DNA of 64,000 nucleotides from the NCBI RefSeq assembly GCF_014633365.1, contig NC_068343.1, positions 29,729,307 through 29,793,306 of the forward strand, in the 5' to 3' direction. The notes below the pieces were generated by a model, which saw nothing but the letters and a program-made list of their open reading frames with translations, was not told the DNA's origin and searched no databases. Origin of the DNA: Diospyros lotus. Its lineage: Eukaryota; Streptophyta; Magnoliopsida; Ericales; Ebenaceae. Position 1 is the stretch's first letter. Every line of letters starts with the position of its first letter. Positions 44,281 through 56,235 of the stretch are shown one piece after another. A program made the translations under genes and the position numbers.

Positions 44281-45631
44281 TTTCCTACTCTATTTCCATT
44301 TCCTCGAATAAATGAGGATATTTCTTCCTAATTGTTTCCTCAAGTTCCTATGTTGCCTCGTCATCCGAGTGTTTTCCCCACTGAACCTTCACTAACGGTA
44401 TCTCCTTATTTCGCAACACTTGAGTTCGGCGATCTAAAATTGCTCCAGGTGACTCTGGGTAGGTCAAGTCATTCCTTAGCTCAATTGTCTCCACTCAAAT
44501 TCCGAGAGTTGGATCTGGCACATGCCTTCGAAGTTGGGAGACGTGGAACACATTATGAATCCCGGACAAACTGGGTGGAAGCTCCAATCGATAGGTCAAA
44601 GGTCCGACTCTTTCCACAATCGGATATGGTCCTATATACCTTGGCTTCAGCTTTCTTTTACCGCTTCCACGTGTCACCAAATGCTGGGGTGACACCTTGA
44701 GATACACTAGATCCCCGACCTCGAACTCTAAATCCCTTCTTCTTTGATTAGCATAGGATTTTTGTCGACTTTGCGCAGCTCAGATCCTCTCTTGGATTAT
44801 TCGAATCTTATCGGTAGTCTGCTGCACAAGTTCGGGCCCTAACATCTGTCGTTCCCCTACTTCGGTCCAACAGATGGGCGATCAACACTTTTTTCCATAC
44901 AAAGCCTCATAAGGAGCCATCCCGATGCTGCCGTGGTAACTATTGTTGTAAGCGAATTCTACCAATGGCAGATGCTCCTCCCAATTTTCTCCAAAATCAA
45001 GGGCACAGGATCTCAACATATCTTCAAGAGTTTGAATTGTCCTCTCTAATTGCCCGTTAGTCTGGGGGTGATAAGTTGTACTCAATTTTAGTTGAGTTCT
45101 CATGCATTCCTACAAACTTTCCCAAAATCTCGAGGTGAACCTCGGGTCCCGATCTGAAACTATACTTACCGGCGCACCATGGAGTCGTACGATTTCCTTC
45201 ACGTACTGTTCTGCAAATTTTCGTACCAGTTGATCCATCCTTGTAGGCAAGAAATGCGCCAACTTTGTCAACCTGTCTACCACCACCCAAATGGCATCAT
45301 AACCCCTTCGACTCTTCGGAAATCCTATTATGAAATCCATCGTGATATGTTCTCATTTTCACTCCGGAACTTCCAAAGGTCTCATCAACCCTGCAGGTTT
45401 CTGGTGCTCAATCTTTACCCTTTGGCATATATCACATTGTGCCACCCTCCTAGCCACGCTGGCCTTCATCCCAGGCCACCAGTAGATTTCCCGAAGATCT
45501 CGATACATCTTCATGGCTCTTGGGTGCATGGTATACTTAGCTTTATGGGCTTTATCCAAAATTTTTTGCCTCAACTCCCGAAGGTTTGGCACGTACACTC
45601 TACCCCGAAACCTGAGAATGCCATTTCGCAT
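44281..45631 (-). pseudogene. pol: Integrase and chromodomain-like end of T3
   Basis: Pieces 45359-45631 (zinc finger with HKAKYTMHPRAMKM and CDICQRVK), 45110-45340 (core: [22 protein letters not shown]), 44882-45103 ([16 protein letters not shown] with the catalytic Glu, EALYGKKC) and 44495-44707 (PRYIGPYPIVERVG) follow in order. The three D,D,E residues are all visible but lie in different open pieces. Several stops and a frameshift near 45105 break the protein. The chromodomain-like tail (44281-44490) is in another frame. Confidence 0.9.
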
Positions 45632-45658
45632 CTCAAAATCTGAACTCCTAAGCTGGCC

Positions 45659-47662
45659 TTACTCGTCTACCCATAGACGTATACGTCGATCACTTCCATT
45701 AGCCTCACGTATCTCGGTCTCCAGATCCAGCTGAACCGCTAGGCTAGCTACTAGGATAGAAGATCCCTTCGGCACTACACTCACCGTCATCAGGCTAAAA
45801 GCCTCAATCAGTAGCCACTCCTGGGCCATCAACCCGGCCATAATAGTAGGCACAGTTCTACTCAAAGCATCAGCTACCACATTGGCACGCCTCGGGTGAT
45901 ATAAGATGGTGCAGTCGTAGTCCTTCAGGAACTCCATCCAGCGTCGCTGCCTCGTGTTTAACTCTTTTTGCGAGAACACATACCTTAGACTTTTGTGGTC
46001 TGTGAATACATCAAACGTCTCTCCATATAAGTAGTGCCTCCATAGCTTCAGAGCATATACCACCGCTGCTAGCTCCAAGTCATGTGTTGGGTAGTTCACT
46101 TCGTGTCTCTTCAATTGGCGTGATTCATATGCGATCACCCAACCATGCTGCATCAATACACAACCCAAACCAACCTTCGAGGCATCGGTGTATACAACAT
46201 ATCCACCAGGCCCACTAGGCATTGCCAGCATAGGTGTTGAGGTCAATCTGTCCTTGAGCTTTTGAAAGCTTTCCTCACACTTTGCATTCCATTCGAACTT
46301 GACCTCCTTCCGTATAAGCTTCGTCATAGATGCAGCTATCTTCGAAAACCCTTCCACGAATCTTCAATAGTAGCCTGCCAATCCCAAAAAACTTCGTACT
46401 TCGGTCACGCATATCGGCTGCTTCCATCCTCGAACAATCTCAATCTTAACTGGATCCACTGAGATTCCTTCGGCTGAGATCACATGCCCAAGAAACGCCA
46501 CTTGGGATAGCCAGAACTCGCACTTTGAGAACTTGGCATACAATTGGTGTTTCCTGAGGGTTCCTAGCACTATTCTCAAGTGCTCCTCTTGGTCACTCTC
46601 ATTCAAAGAATACACCAATATATCATCTATGAAGACGATCACAAACCGATCCAGGTAGGGCTTGAACACTCTATTCATAAGATCCATAAACGCTGCTGGG
46701 GCGTTAGTTAATCCGAATGGCATTACAAAATACTCAAAATGGCCATACCTTGACTGAAATGCCATCTTTGGAACATCATCTAGTTTAATTCTCAGCTGAT
46801 AATATCCGGATCTCAAATCAATCTTTGAGAACACCTTCGCACCTTGTAGTTGATCAAACAACTCATCTATGCTTGGGAGTGGATACTTGTTCTTTACAGT
46901 GGCTTTATTTAGCTAACGGTAGTCAATGCACATCCTTAGACTCCCATCTTTTTTCTTTACAAATAGCACTGGTGCGCCCCATGGCGACGTGCTTGGTCTA
47001 ATGAACCCTTTATTAGTCAACTCCTGTAGCTGACTCTTCAATTCTTTCATCTCCGCCAGAGCCATTCGGTATGGCGGAATTGATATCGGCTGGGTTCCTG
47101 GCACTAACTCAATTAAGAACTCAATTTCCCGAGGTGGAGGTAGTCCCGGTAATTCTTCTGGAAACATGTCATCATATTCTCATACTACTCGCACCTCATT
47201 GAGTTTCGATACCTCTCTTTCTTCTAACTGAGCATAAGCTATGAATCCATGAGCTCCTCGGCTCAACAGCTTTGTAGCCTTCATTGCTGAAATTATCTTT
47301 ACGACCTTGGGGTTGCCTTGTCCCCGAAATTTGATCCACCCTCCCTCGGGTTTTCTTATGGTCATTATCTTCCGACGACAGTCTATATTGGCGTCGTACT
47401 TAGACAAGAAGTCCATCCCTAAGATTACGTCGAACTCATATACTTCCAATAGAATCAGATCAGCCTGGAATCGAACATTACTCAAGCGAATTTCGCATCC
47501 CTTTACCATTTTTGAGGACTTCATACTCTTACCCATAGGTGTCGAAATCACCATAAGACACCCCATAGACTTGGTTTCTACTCTCAAACTGCCAACTAAA
47601 GCATGCGATATAAAAGAATGAGTAGACCCTGGATCTATCAATGCATGCACAGGAGTATCCAA
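45659..47662 (-). pseudogene. pol: Protease, reverse transcriptase and RNase H of T3
   Basis: 47180-47662: aspartic protease with LIDPGSTHSFIS and ILGMDFLSKYDA. 46913-47167: RT start ([24 protein letters not shown]), ended by a stop where LNKAT-type sequence should follow. 46364-46861: RT palm with the intact FIDDILVYS catalytic motif and FLGHVIS thumb, ended by a stop after GLAGYY. 45659-46357: RNase H with [19 protein letters not shown] and TDHKSL. Stops near 47177, 46910 and 46361 interrupt an otherwise well preserved order, so the polyprotein cannot be made whole. Confidence 0.92.
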
Positions 47663-47734
47663 AATGAAAAGAGTACCTTGGATAGTTGCAGGATTTGCCT
47701 ATACGTCTTCCTTGGTCAAATTATAGACTCGCCC

Positions 47735-48861
47735 CTACCTGGTCCCTTTTCCTTCTTCAATGTTTAGCGGCTGCTCTTTCTTCTTCAGGCAATTTCTCGA
47801 GATGTGCCCGTGCTGGTTGCAATTGTAGCAAATCACGCTCACTGGTGTTGCTGCTATAGCTTTACCTTCTTGGACCATTCCCTTCGAGCAATTTCTGAAA
47901 GTATGCCCGGGTTGTCCACGGGTGTAACAGATAATACTTTGGCCATCGCACCTCTTGCCTGGGTACCTCTTCTTGCATTTAAAGCACGCCTTGCCCTTTT
48001 TCATGGTCTTCCCATCCTGAGGTCCCATAGTTCAATGGGATTTCTCTGATTGTCCTCTAGTTTGAACAGTTATGGCCTTTAGTTCTGCCACCCGTGTCAT
48101 ATTCTCCTCAGCCGTCATAGCTTTGAAAACTATGTCTGCATAAGACTCCACATGGCCCACGCTCATCAGCTGTTGAAATTCAATTCGCAAGTCTTACAAG
48201 AATTTTCGTCCCTTCTCCACATTGTCCATCCTGTACAGCGGCATATACTTGATTAACCGCAAAAATTCATCCTCGTATTGGGCCACAGACATATTTGGCC
48301 CTTGGCGTAAGTTCATAAACTCTCGAGCTCTAGCCAACTTCCAGCAAGTGGGAAAGAATTTCCCATTGAACAGTTCCTTAAATCGTTTCCACGACATCTG
48401 GGGTGCCTCCCCCACTTCTACGTATGTTGCTGACCCTTGAGATCCTGTCCGGTTAGGTATTGTTCGCTACATAGACCTCCACCATTGAGTAGCTTCCTCT
48501 TCCAGCATATAGGTTGCACACTCGACCTTGTCCTCATTCAAGATTCTTAATCTTTGCAAAATCTTCTCGGTCTGGTCCAACCAGATTCACTGATTGTGGG
48601 GTCATCTGCCAGTTTTCCTCGAAACACTGACGGATTTTGTCGTAGATACCTCTCCAAGAAATCTACTCTTCTTTGCTCGGGCTGCAACTCCAAAATTTGC
48701 CCAGCCATGCCTTCTAGGATTCTCTCGATCCTATCAATCCGGCCTTCACCGATGTTGGCTTGTGCATCTCTTTGACCTTCCACACCACCTTCTGTGTGCG
48801 GGTTCGTGTTGCTTTCTTCGCCATTGCCTTTCTTGCGCCTGTTCTTTCTTGTATTCACCAT
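47735..48861 (-). pseudogene. gag: gag of T3: capsid and zinc knuckles
   Basis: The start at 48861 (MVNTRKNRRKKGNGEESN) is 165 bp inside the primer site, which fits a gag start. 48547-48861 is the N-terminal part. 48194-48415 is the capsid core (MSWKRFKELFNGKFF, FMNLRQGPNMSVAQYEDEF). 47735-48028 carries two knuckles: CYNCNQHGHISRNC is a full CCHC, while CYTRGQPGHTFRNC has lost its second Cys. Frameshifts near 48545 and 48190 separate the pieces. Confidence 0.9.
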
Positions 48862-49025
48862 CTGGCAAGAAGACAGGGCGATCTATTAAATCATCACGGC
48901 ATGGTTCAATTCAAATTGAATAAGCAACAAGAGTATGCTACTAAATATTTCACAAATCCTAACCTAATTCCCAAAACTTATGGTGGCTTTACTCATCTAG
49001 CCACATGCGAACTTTTCCTTAAGTT

Positions 49026-49038
49026 CGTTCTGATACCA
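49026..49038 (-). other. Primer binding site of T3
   Basis: Minus strand TGGTATCAGAACG, 2 bp from the 5' LTR end, complementary to the 3' end of initiator Met-tRNA with a small mismatch. Confidence 0.88.
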
Positions 49039-49040
49039 AC

Positions 49041-51225
49041 TGTAATACCCCAAATTTCTTGAGCGTGTTATAACTTAGGATTTCAGGAATATAAAATTTT
49101 TCATATCTCAATAGCTGTCATACATCACACAACATCCCAAAAACCCTAATTTTCACCTTCTCAGCTTACAAACCCAATTATTGAATAGCTAAGACAGGCA
49201 TTAAAATTTTAAATGCGAAAGATAGATCGAACCTGATATGGTTCACAACCATAATGTTTTATTTATCATAAAATTGTTCAAGACGTTTACAAAATGAATT
49301 ACATGGACATCATCTCTCGCAAGATATAACTGATCGTCTTAAACATATCCAAGACATACATAGGTTTGCATATAAATGAAAATATTCTAAACATGCTATA
49401 GACAGCAAATTAAACTTATTCTTCAGCTACCTCATTTCCCTTAGAACTGCTCGTCGAACCTGGAACGTTTGAATATTCCAGGGACATAGTCCAATTAGAA
49501 GATGAATCTTCTAGTGAGAAACTCCAAAAACAGTTTATATCGATGCATGATCAAGTATAAAATGTATGAAAAGACAACGAGAACTACTCCGAAGTGCCTC
49601 GTGAACACGTTAGCCTCCTCCAACGAGAGCTTTCTCAATGGCGCACACATAGCGCCTCTTGAGAAGTCCCTAACCATGTTACTTTGGCCTGACTTCATAG
49701 CACTCATGCAAGCACCACATCCGTTGTTCCTTAGGCTCACGGTCTTCCCCACGAGAGCTTTCTCGATGGCGCACGCATAGTGCCTCTTGGGGGATATCCG
49801 ACTTTTGCCCTCGGCCAATAACAAATAAGTACAACAGTATGGCCACACGAATTTTATAAATGCAGCAATTAAAAAGCCAATAGCATATAATTTTCAGAAA
49901 AATACATTTCATATATGCATCATGATTTCACATAAGAGAATAACAAGCGTTTATGTGTAAGAACTTCACGAAACACGTCTCATGCAATAGAAGTCACTCA
50001 TAAGAGAATAAAAAATAGGATTTGGAGTATAGGAATCTCACCTTGTTGGTTTATCTCTTCGACGGTATAATTTCACAACAAACGGCCTAGGTTTCTGCAG
50101 AAAATACACGTTTCGGTAAACCTAAACCCAAATATTTTTATACATGATTGAAGGGTATTAAATTAGGGGCATAACTGAAAAATTTCATGGAAAAAGGACC
50201 CCTCAAGCGCCCTCACATGCCCCAAAAAGGCTAGCCACGCGCCCTCACGCGCAGCTATTATCCGGCGTGAGTATCTCACGCGCTGCACAATAGTCTCGAA
50301 CTGCTTTGCCTCGGGTTGGTATTTCGGCCATAACTTCCTCATTTTAACTCTGATTCGACCTCCGTTTAAACCTACGCGACCCTCTCTTCCCCCTCTACAA
50401 GATTATCAAAAAAAAATGGACTTACCTCACTTTTTTGCTGACTGATTTTGGCAAATTCCGGCGAAGGCTCGCAACTCTGACGAGGCTCGTTCTCCGTCGC
50501 TTCTTCGCCGCTTTCTTCCCGCCTTCTTGCCAAACTCCCTTCTCTCTCTCTAGAGCAAGCTCATCCTCTTAGAGTGCTTCACTCCTCAAACTTGGTTGGA
50601 ATGATTTGAGAAGAACCCATGGTGCCTTTTTATAGATTTCTTCAACCAATCACATTATGGCACTTGTCAAAATCTTAGCCATGGACTCCAAAGACTCAAA
50701 CCCATAATTGAGTGGCTTTTGAAATCCAAAACTCGAATGAATTGTTCTTTTGAAATCCAAGATAAAACCCCAAACTTCTTTCAAATAACACTTTGGCCCT
50801 TATTTCAAGTCCTCAACTTCAATATTTTACCTCATAAGCTCATAATTTTATCCTTATTTCTTTTGGATAATTCTCTAATTACAATTACACACTCAAACAT
50901 CAAATTTATCGAGATACTTAAAATTTCAAAATTAATAACTCAAAATTATTCAATATATACGATTTTTCGGAAACCCCTTACCATCATTCGATCTTTTTAG
51001 GCTACAACTTAGCTTAACCGAAAATCATTTCTGATTTGATTTCTTTTGGCGTCATAAATCTCGCCTGGAGACGCTCGTCAAAAATATATCTTTAACCTTA
51101 GGTATCTAAGCTCTAGGGTACTCCCTATGACTGATTCGATCACTCGTTACCAATTCAAACATATTTTCGATATTTTAAACTCACTTAAAATTCGTGGCAT
51201 CTTCACAAAAATATGGGGTATTATA
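49041..51225 (-). repeat. 5' LTR of T3
   Basis: 2,185 bp, TGTAATACCCC to GGGGTATTATA in plus reading. The minus-strand TATA (CTATAAAAAGG) lies at 50635-50625, matching the partner LTR position. The length differs by only 2 bp from the 3' LTR. Confidence 0.92.
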
Positions 51226-51798
51226 GGATCTTCGGTGTTCTCTCCTAGTATCGGTTTATCCAATGTGGGGAATGTGAATGTCCTGCATTAGTTCACGTAA
51301 AAAAGCAGTGACTACCTGTATTTTTCTCATATTCTCCTCATTGATCATCCTGAGTTTATCATTATGTTGTTTCAGCTCCTCAAAATTCTTTTACAATAGT
51401 TCATAATCTAAGAGTAAGAGTGCGGGTGAAGCTATCCCTGAAGTCACCACGAGGTTTTTATTTGGAATTGAAGATTTCCCAAAGGAGTGTTGTTCCTGAC
51501 TAGCAGGCACTGCAGGTGGGAATTGTTTCCCTCGCCCTGGTGCATGTCTCCTTAATCCAACTACGTGTACTTCTCCCTATTTTGAACGCTCCATGCCCCC
51601 CAGTCTGGCAGTGTGGTCACCTTCGAGCATAGGAAAGTTTTTTGAACGTACTTCATTGTTAGGGTGATCTTCTGAAAATTCTGGTACTGGAGGGTGCATT
51701 TGAATGGGGCTTATTATAGCTCCCGTATTGGTGTGAGCGCCTATTCGATTGGGGTTAGGCAGGTTCGCTAAATTGGCTGATCTTGTCCCTCTCGGCAT
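51226..51798 (-). pseudogene. gag: gag, N-terminal half, copy C
   Basis: It starts with MPRGTRSANLANLPNPNRIG at 51798, about 50 bp inside the LTR boundary. It continues with the acidic VPEFSEDHPNNEV region also present at 8235-8525 in copy A. A stop at 51577 ends the open piece. The first 5 bases (51226-51230, GGATC) are the right target duplication of T3. Confidence 0.72.
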
Positions 51799-51848
51799 CT
51801 TGTGTTAAAATTGACTTTTTGTTGCATTTCCCACAGATGACGTTAAAT

Positions 51849-52717
51849 TGTTGTTGCCAAAAATATAATAATTAAAATTTATGATGTGGGGTCCACTAGA
51901 ACTTGGTGTCGGGTGAAGTTAGGTTACCGTGAGGGAAGCTGCCTCAAGGATGCCCGCCACAAGGATTTCACCACACGCTCATTTGCCACAAAGATCTTCC
52001 TTCGCCACAAGGTCTTCGCCACAAGCTTTCTTGCCACAATATCTTCGCCACAAGCTCTCTTGCCACAAGGTCTTCACCACAAGTTTTTTGCCACAAGGTC
52101 TTCGCCACGAGCTCTCTTGCCACAAGGTTTGATCTTCGCCATAAGTTTCTGCTGCAAGGCTTTAACTCTACCACAAGGTTTCGCAGCAAGGCTTTAAGTC
52201 CACCACAAGGTCTCACTGTAAGGTTTTTCCTTAGTTGTTAGGTCTCGTCGCAAGATTGTGCCTTTGCCGCTAGGATTTTACTTTAGCTGCAGGGTTTCGC
52301 CACAAGGATATTGTCCTGTTGACACTCGAAAATGGGTTAGAAGGCTCGTGGGAATCCTTGCCTACAATGACCCTCTGATATTTAAGTCAATACTGAATCC
52401 CAATGACTATTCACGAAAACAGAAAAGATGTAGTCAAAGTGTCTAAATTTTATCGAAATTGGAAGCCCCCATCAATGTCCTGTAACTAGGTATTTATAGG
52501 GCATGATTCTCAAGTATGGCTGGCGCTGACATGTGTCAATTATTGAATGGGGTCAAATCCACAAAAAAGGGAGATTTCCACAAAGCCACCACGAGGTTGG
52601 CCCTCGCGGCTAGCCTTACCGCGAGGCTGGCCTTACGCGACAAACTTCCAACTACACCTTCATTTTTGAAAAAAAAAAAAAATCTTCATTTTATTCCTCC
52701 TATTTTTTCATAGCACA
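51849..52717 (-). repeat. 5' LTR of gag-only copy C
   Basis: 869 bp, TGTTGTTGCCAAA to CATAGCACA in plus reading. It is about 200 bp shorter than the 3' LTR, mainly through fewer units in the CCACAAGG array (51955-52310) and in the GC-rich array (52590-52640). Confidence 0.72.
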
Positions 52718-53521
52718 AAAATTCATATTTAGAAAAGAAGAAAAACTAAATTTCTTAAAACTTACAAAACTCAAAACTTACTCACATAAATTGACTTCAG
52801 CTTTGCTCATCCCAATTATGCCATGATTTTCCAATTCCTTGATTATTTCATTTCATTATCATTATTATTTTTTTCTCACACTCACAAACTTATTTATTTT
52901 TGGCATTTTCACAACACAACACATTTTTTTAACCATTGGCCAAATAATTCCAAAATACCACACACATAAAATTTATGACAATATATTCTTGAACCATTAA
53001 TCGATCATTATAATTTCTTCCCTCCTTAAAAGAATTTGATCCCCCAAATTCGTACATGATCATTCAAATAAATGGGCATAGAGACACATCATCTCTTCCT
53101 TTCGCTCCCATATGGTCTCGTCTGGCGAATGCCATTGCCACTGAACTTTTATAAAAGGAATCATTCTGTTCCTCAATATTTTTTCTTCTATTCCAAAATA
53201 CACACGGGTAGCTTTTCATAGGATACATCCTTTCTGACCTCCATGGATTGATAATCAATAATGTGATGAGGGTCCAACACATATTTTCTTAACATCGACA
53301 CATGGAAAACTTTATGAACTCTTGTCAGTTGAGGAGGTAAAGCTAGTTGATAAGCTAAATATCCCACCTGTTTTAATATCTCAAATAGATCAATGTATCG
53401 GGGACTGTGTTTCCCTGAAATAACAAATCTGCGCACACTTTTTATGGGAATCACTCACAATAAAACATGATCCCCAATCGTAAACTTTAAATCACGCCAT
53501 TGTTTATTTGCGTAACTCTTT
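52718..53521 (-). mobile_element. gypsy family-X remnant, right side of the nest (LTR end and pol tail)
   Basis: 52718-53012 continues the X LTR begun at 38521. A pyrimidine strip (TTCTTCCCTCCTT) then marks the polypurine tract, followed by pol. 53188-53454 encodes, on the minus strand, RRFVISGKHSPRYIDLFEIL, LALPPQLTRVHKVFHVSML and ILE, the integrase C-terminus. The chromodomain-side tail is frameshifted. The pol fragment ends at 53521 where another LTR begins. Confidence 0.8.
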
Positions 53522-55384
53522 TGTAACACCTAAGAATTTCTGGAGGACTTAGGTGTAATTTGGCTTAGGGCGTAAATGGAATTATCATAAGTTTTGAGAC
53601 TATAAGTGTAATTTTTTACAATTATGAGTGACCGAAACAACTGAAGGGAATGCTTTGGAATTTAAATATTTAAAGAAAATGATATAGGATGGACAAGCAT
53701 TTTGAGACATGATTTATGATATCGAAAGAAATCAAATCAAGAACAGTTTTCGGTACATCTGTGTTTCAGGCAAAAAATTGAATCATCATAGGACACTTCC
53801 AGAAAGTCAAAGGAACCCTGAGGAGACTTTGATTTTGTAAGTAGAATAACCCTAAATTGGTTTTAGGTTGAAACAAAAGGATTAGCAATCAAATCATACA
53901 TTCGAGTCCAAGTGTAAATTCCTAATTTTGCTTGAGAGAGGTGGAAAATATATTTTTTCTAAATTTTTGGGGATTAAATGAAGACTCTAGATCTTATGGG
54001 TCTTAATGGAATTATTGAAAAACTTAGAGGCTTCAAGGAAAGGGCCAAAATGTAATTGGAAATTGAGGAGGGGTTAAATTACAAATATCAAAAACTTGTT
54101 GTGTGAACACTACAAAGTTGGTGACCATCTTTCCCATTGCCGATTCTGGTGACGGGACGATTGAGGTTGGCCTAGGGGAGGTCTTTTGTGGCCTAGGAAA
54201 GCTTGGAGACCAAGTCTTAGTCTTTGATTGACCGAGAGGTAGTCGATTTTTTTCTATAAATAGCAAGGGTTTTGGGTGAGATTTTGCACGCATATTACTC
54301 GCATTTGGGAGTGATTCCAAGGTTAGTGATAAGGGGATTTTGTTCTTGGAGTGTTGGGTATCAATTCTGGAGATTTTGGTGAGGTTTTATCATAATCGGT
54401 CATTTTGGGCATCTTCCGATAATGTTTCGAGCCAATGAATGTGCTATCGAGATTGACTTGAGGAGAGCTTCAAGGTGGTATAAAAAGATCAGTGATTGAA
54501 ACAATCGCCGATGACTGGAACATCAAAGAAGATAGTCGGTGCGTGTAATACACGCGCTGGCCAATTGCTTCAGATGCGTGGGCAGGAGTATGAAGGGGCG
54601 TGGCTGACTGCTACGCTACCCTGCACATTTATTTATCAAAACTACAACCAAATTCATCAGACGTCAATCCTTTTATTAAAGCAGGTGTAGGGCGATTATA
54701 CTCGCCAGTGTGCGAGTGTGCGTGTAGTACAATTTTAAATTTATATTTCGGTAAGTCCGAGTCGGTTCACAGGGAGATTATTTATGGTTGAAAGTAAAAA
54801 TCATAAAATATTTGAGTTTAGGAGGTGATTAAGATGATTTAAAGGTAAGAATTAAAACTAAACTAATACTGAATTTAAGTAGCTTGGGTCAAGACAATTT
54901 CAATGCCAAAACCAATTAATTCCCAATTTGATAGAAAAGATCAGTAATATTCATCTGAGTTAAGTTTTGCAACTCTGTCAGTAATTTTAAGTTCAAGATA
55001 ATGATAATTCTTGTTTAAGCAATCTCCATACATGGCATGAAAATTCTAAGTTAAGTAATTACCATAAATTGAATTATATTCCAGACAGAATTTATAGATA
55101 TAGATTAATCATTTGGGTTTGGGTATGAAAGCATTTCCAGGTCTAGCAATCTCCATACGTGGCATGAAAATTCTAAGTTAAGCTTATGCTTCAATTCAAA
55201 CTCAAAGATACACTATACGCACGCTGCTCAAATTAAATCAGATTAATATTACATACTTGAAGCATATCTTTCTTTAGGAATCATTGGCGTTGGACACTGT
55301 CCTTGCCTTAACCCAAGATTGATTTAGCTATTCATTTTCATTTTAAAATAAATTGGTAGGAATTTAAATGACGAGAATTAAAAG

Positions 55385-55612
55385 ACAGTATTTAAAAGAC
55401 TATTGTTTAACCGACCATATAGGCGGTATATAATGAAAAGATAATAATTGAAAGACTATTTTTTAACCGACCATATAGGCAGTATATAAAGAAAAGACAA
55501 GAATTGAAAGACTATTTTTTAACCGACCATATAGACGGTATATAATGAAAAGACAATATTTAAAGACAATATTCAACCGACCATATAGGCGGTATATAAT
55601 AAAAAGACAATC
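55385..55612. repeat. Tandem repeat, about 57-bp unit, four copies
   Basis: Each unit contains TTAACCGACCATATAG(G/A)CGGTATATAA, AAAAGACAA and, in most copies, TTGAAAGACTATT. It lies in the transcribed part (downstream of the minus-strand TATA) of the nested LTR. Confidence 0.8.
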
Positions 55613-55780
55613 TAAATAACATAATACAACTATATGGAAACAAAAGTTGAAGATTTAAGAGAGAAATTCTAAGAACGAAACTATATTGAAACTAAAGTGA
55701 AAATTTGAGAGAGAAATCCTAAGAATGAAACTATACTTTCATTATAGAAAAATTGAATTCTTACAAATGAACCCCAAGTG

Positions 55781-55793
55781 CTCTATTTATAGG
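55781..55793 (-). promoter_or_regulatory. Minus-strand TATA box of the nested LTR
   Basis: Minus strand CCTATAAATAGAG is a textbook plant TATA box. The predicted start is near 55755. The as-1-like array lies upstream of it. Confidence 0.6.
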
Positions 55794-55905
55794 TTTTAGG
55801 ATGCAATAGAGACCATTTAATTATATAATTTAATAATACAAAATATCTAAAGAAAAACAAAATAACTAATTTAAAAATACAAAGATAAATAAAATATCTA
55901 ATACA

Positions 55906-56015
55906 TGATGTAAGCGATGATGTCATTCCAACCCGTGATGTAAGCGATGATGTTATTCCAACCCATGATGTAAGCGATGATGTCATTCCAACCCATGATG
56001 TAAGCGATGATGTCA
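55906..56015 (-). promoter_or_regulatory. Four as-1-like sites at exact 30-bp spacing
   Basis: TGATGTAAGCGATGATGTCA (plus reading) occurs at 55906, 55936, 55966 and 55996, with one base changed in the second copy. It matches the layout of the plant as-1/ocs element (two TGACG-type half sites 12 bp apart, bound by TGA bZIP factors), with TGATG in place of TGACG. That is the change expected from deamination of methylated CpG. The array is about 150-260 bp upstream of the predicted minus-strand start. Activity is inferred. Confidence 0.55.
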
Positions 56016-56044
56016 TCAATTTGCGAGACTTGAGCTTTTAATAT

Positions 56045-56235
56045 TTTTGGGCTTGGGCCTTGCTTGTGTTGGGCTTGGGCCTGGGCCTTTCTTGTGTTGG
56101 GCTTGGGCTTGGGCTTGGGCCTTCCTTGTGTTGGGCTTGAGCTTGGGCCTTTCTTGTCTTGGACTTGGGCTTGGCCTTTCTTGTGTTGGGCTTGGGCCTT
56201 CCTTGTGTTGGGCTTGGATTTGGGCTTTCCATACT
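56045..56235. repeat. GGGCTTGGGCC(T)TT minisatellite
   Basis: Units of 6-24 bp (CTTGTGTTGGGCTTGGGC, CTTTCTTGTGTTGGG) repeat about eight times. They give Gly/Leu-rich and Pro/Lys-rich open frames on the two strands, which are not genes. It lies at the outer (U3) side of the as-1-like array. Confidence 0.8.

Larger units (their letters stand above)
41981..51225 (-). mobile_element. Ty3/gypsy LTR retrotransposon, Tekay/Del-like (T3), full length but decayed
   Basis: A 9,245-bp element with two LTRs (41981-44167 and 49041-51225), Met-tRNA primer site, gag, protease, RT, RNase H, integrase, chromodomain-like end and polypurine tract, all on the minus strand, flanked by GGATC duplications. The two LTRs differ at 8 of about the first 225 positions, 7 being transitions, which suggests a fairly old insertion with methylation-type decay. 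Stops and frameshifts in every gene make it non-autonomous. Confidence 0.95.
39312..52717 (-). mobile_element. gag-only LTR element, copy C (complete, split by a Tekay insertion)
   Basis: Minus-strand order: 5' LTR (52717-51849), leader with ATCTGTGGGAAA, gag start at 51798, gag interrupted at 51226/41980, gag C-terminal part to 41411, 310-bp tandem repeats, polypurine tract (40400-40380), 3' LTR (40379-39312). Without the 9.25-kb insertion it is about 4.2 kb. No pol gene exists anywhere in it, so it would need trans-acting proteins, as do LARD or TR-GAG type elements. Clean target duplications were not resolved. Confidence 0.75.
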
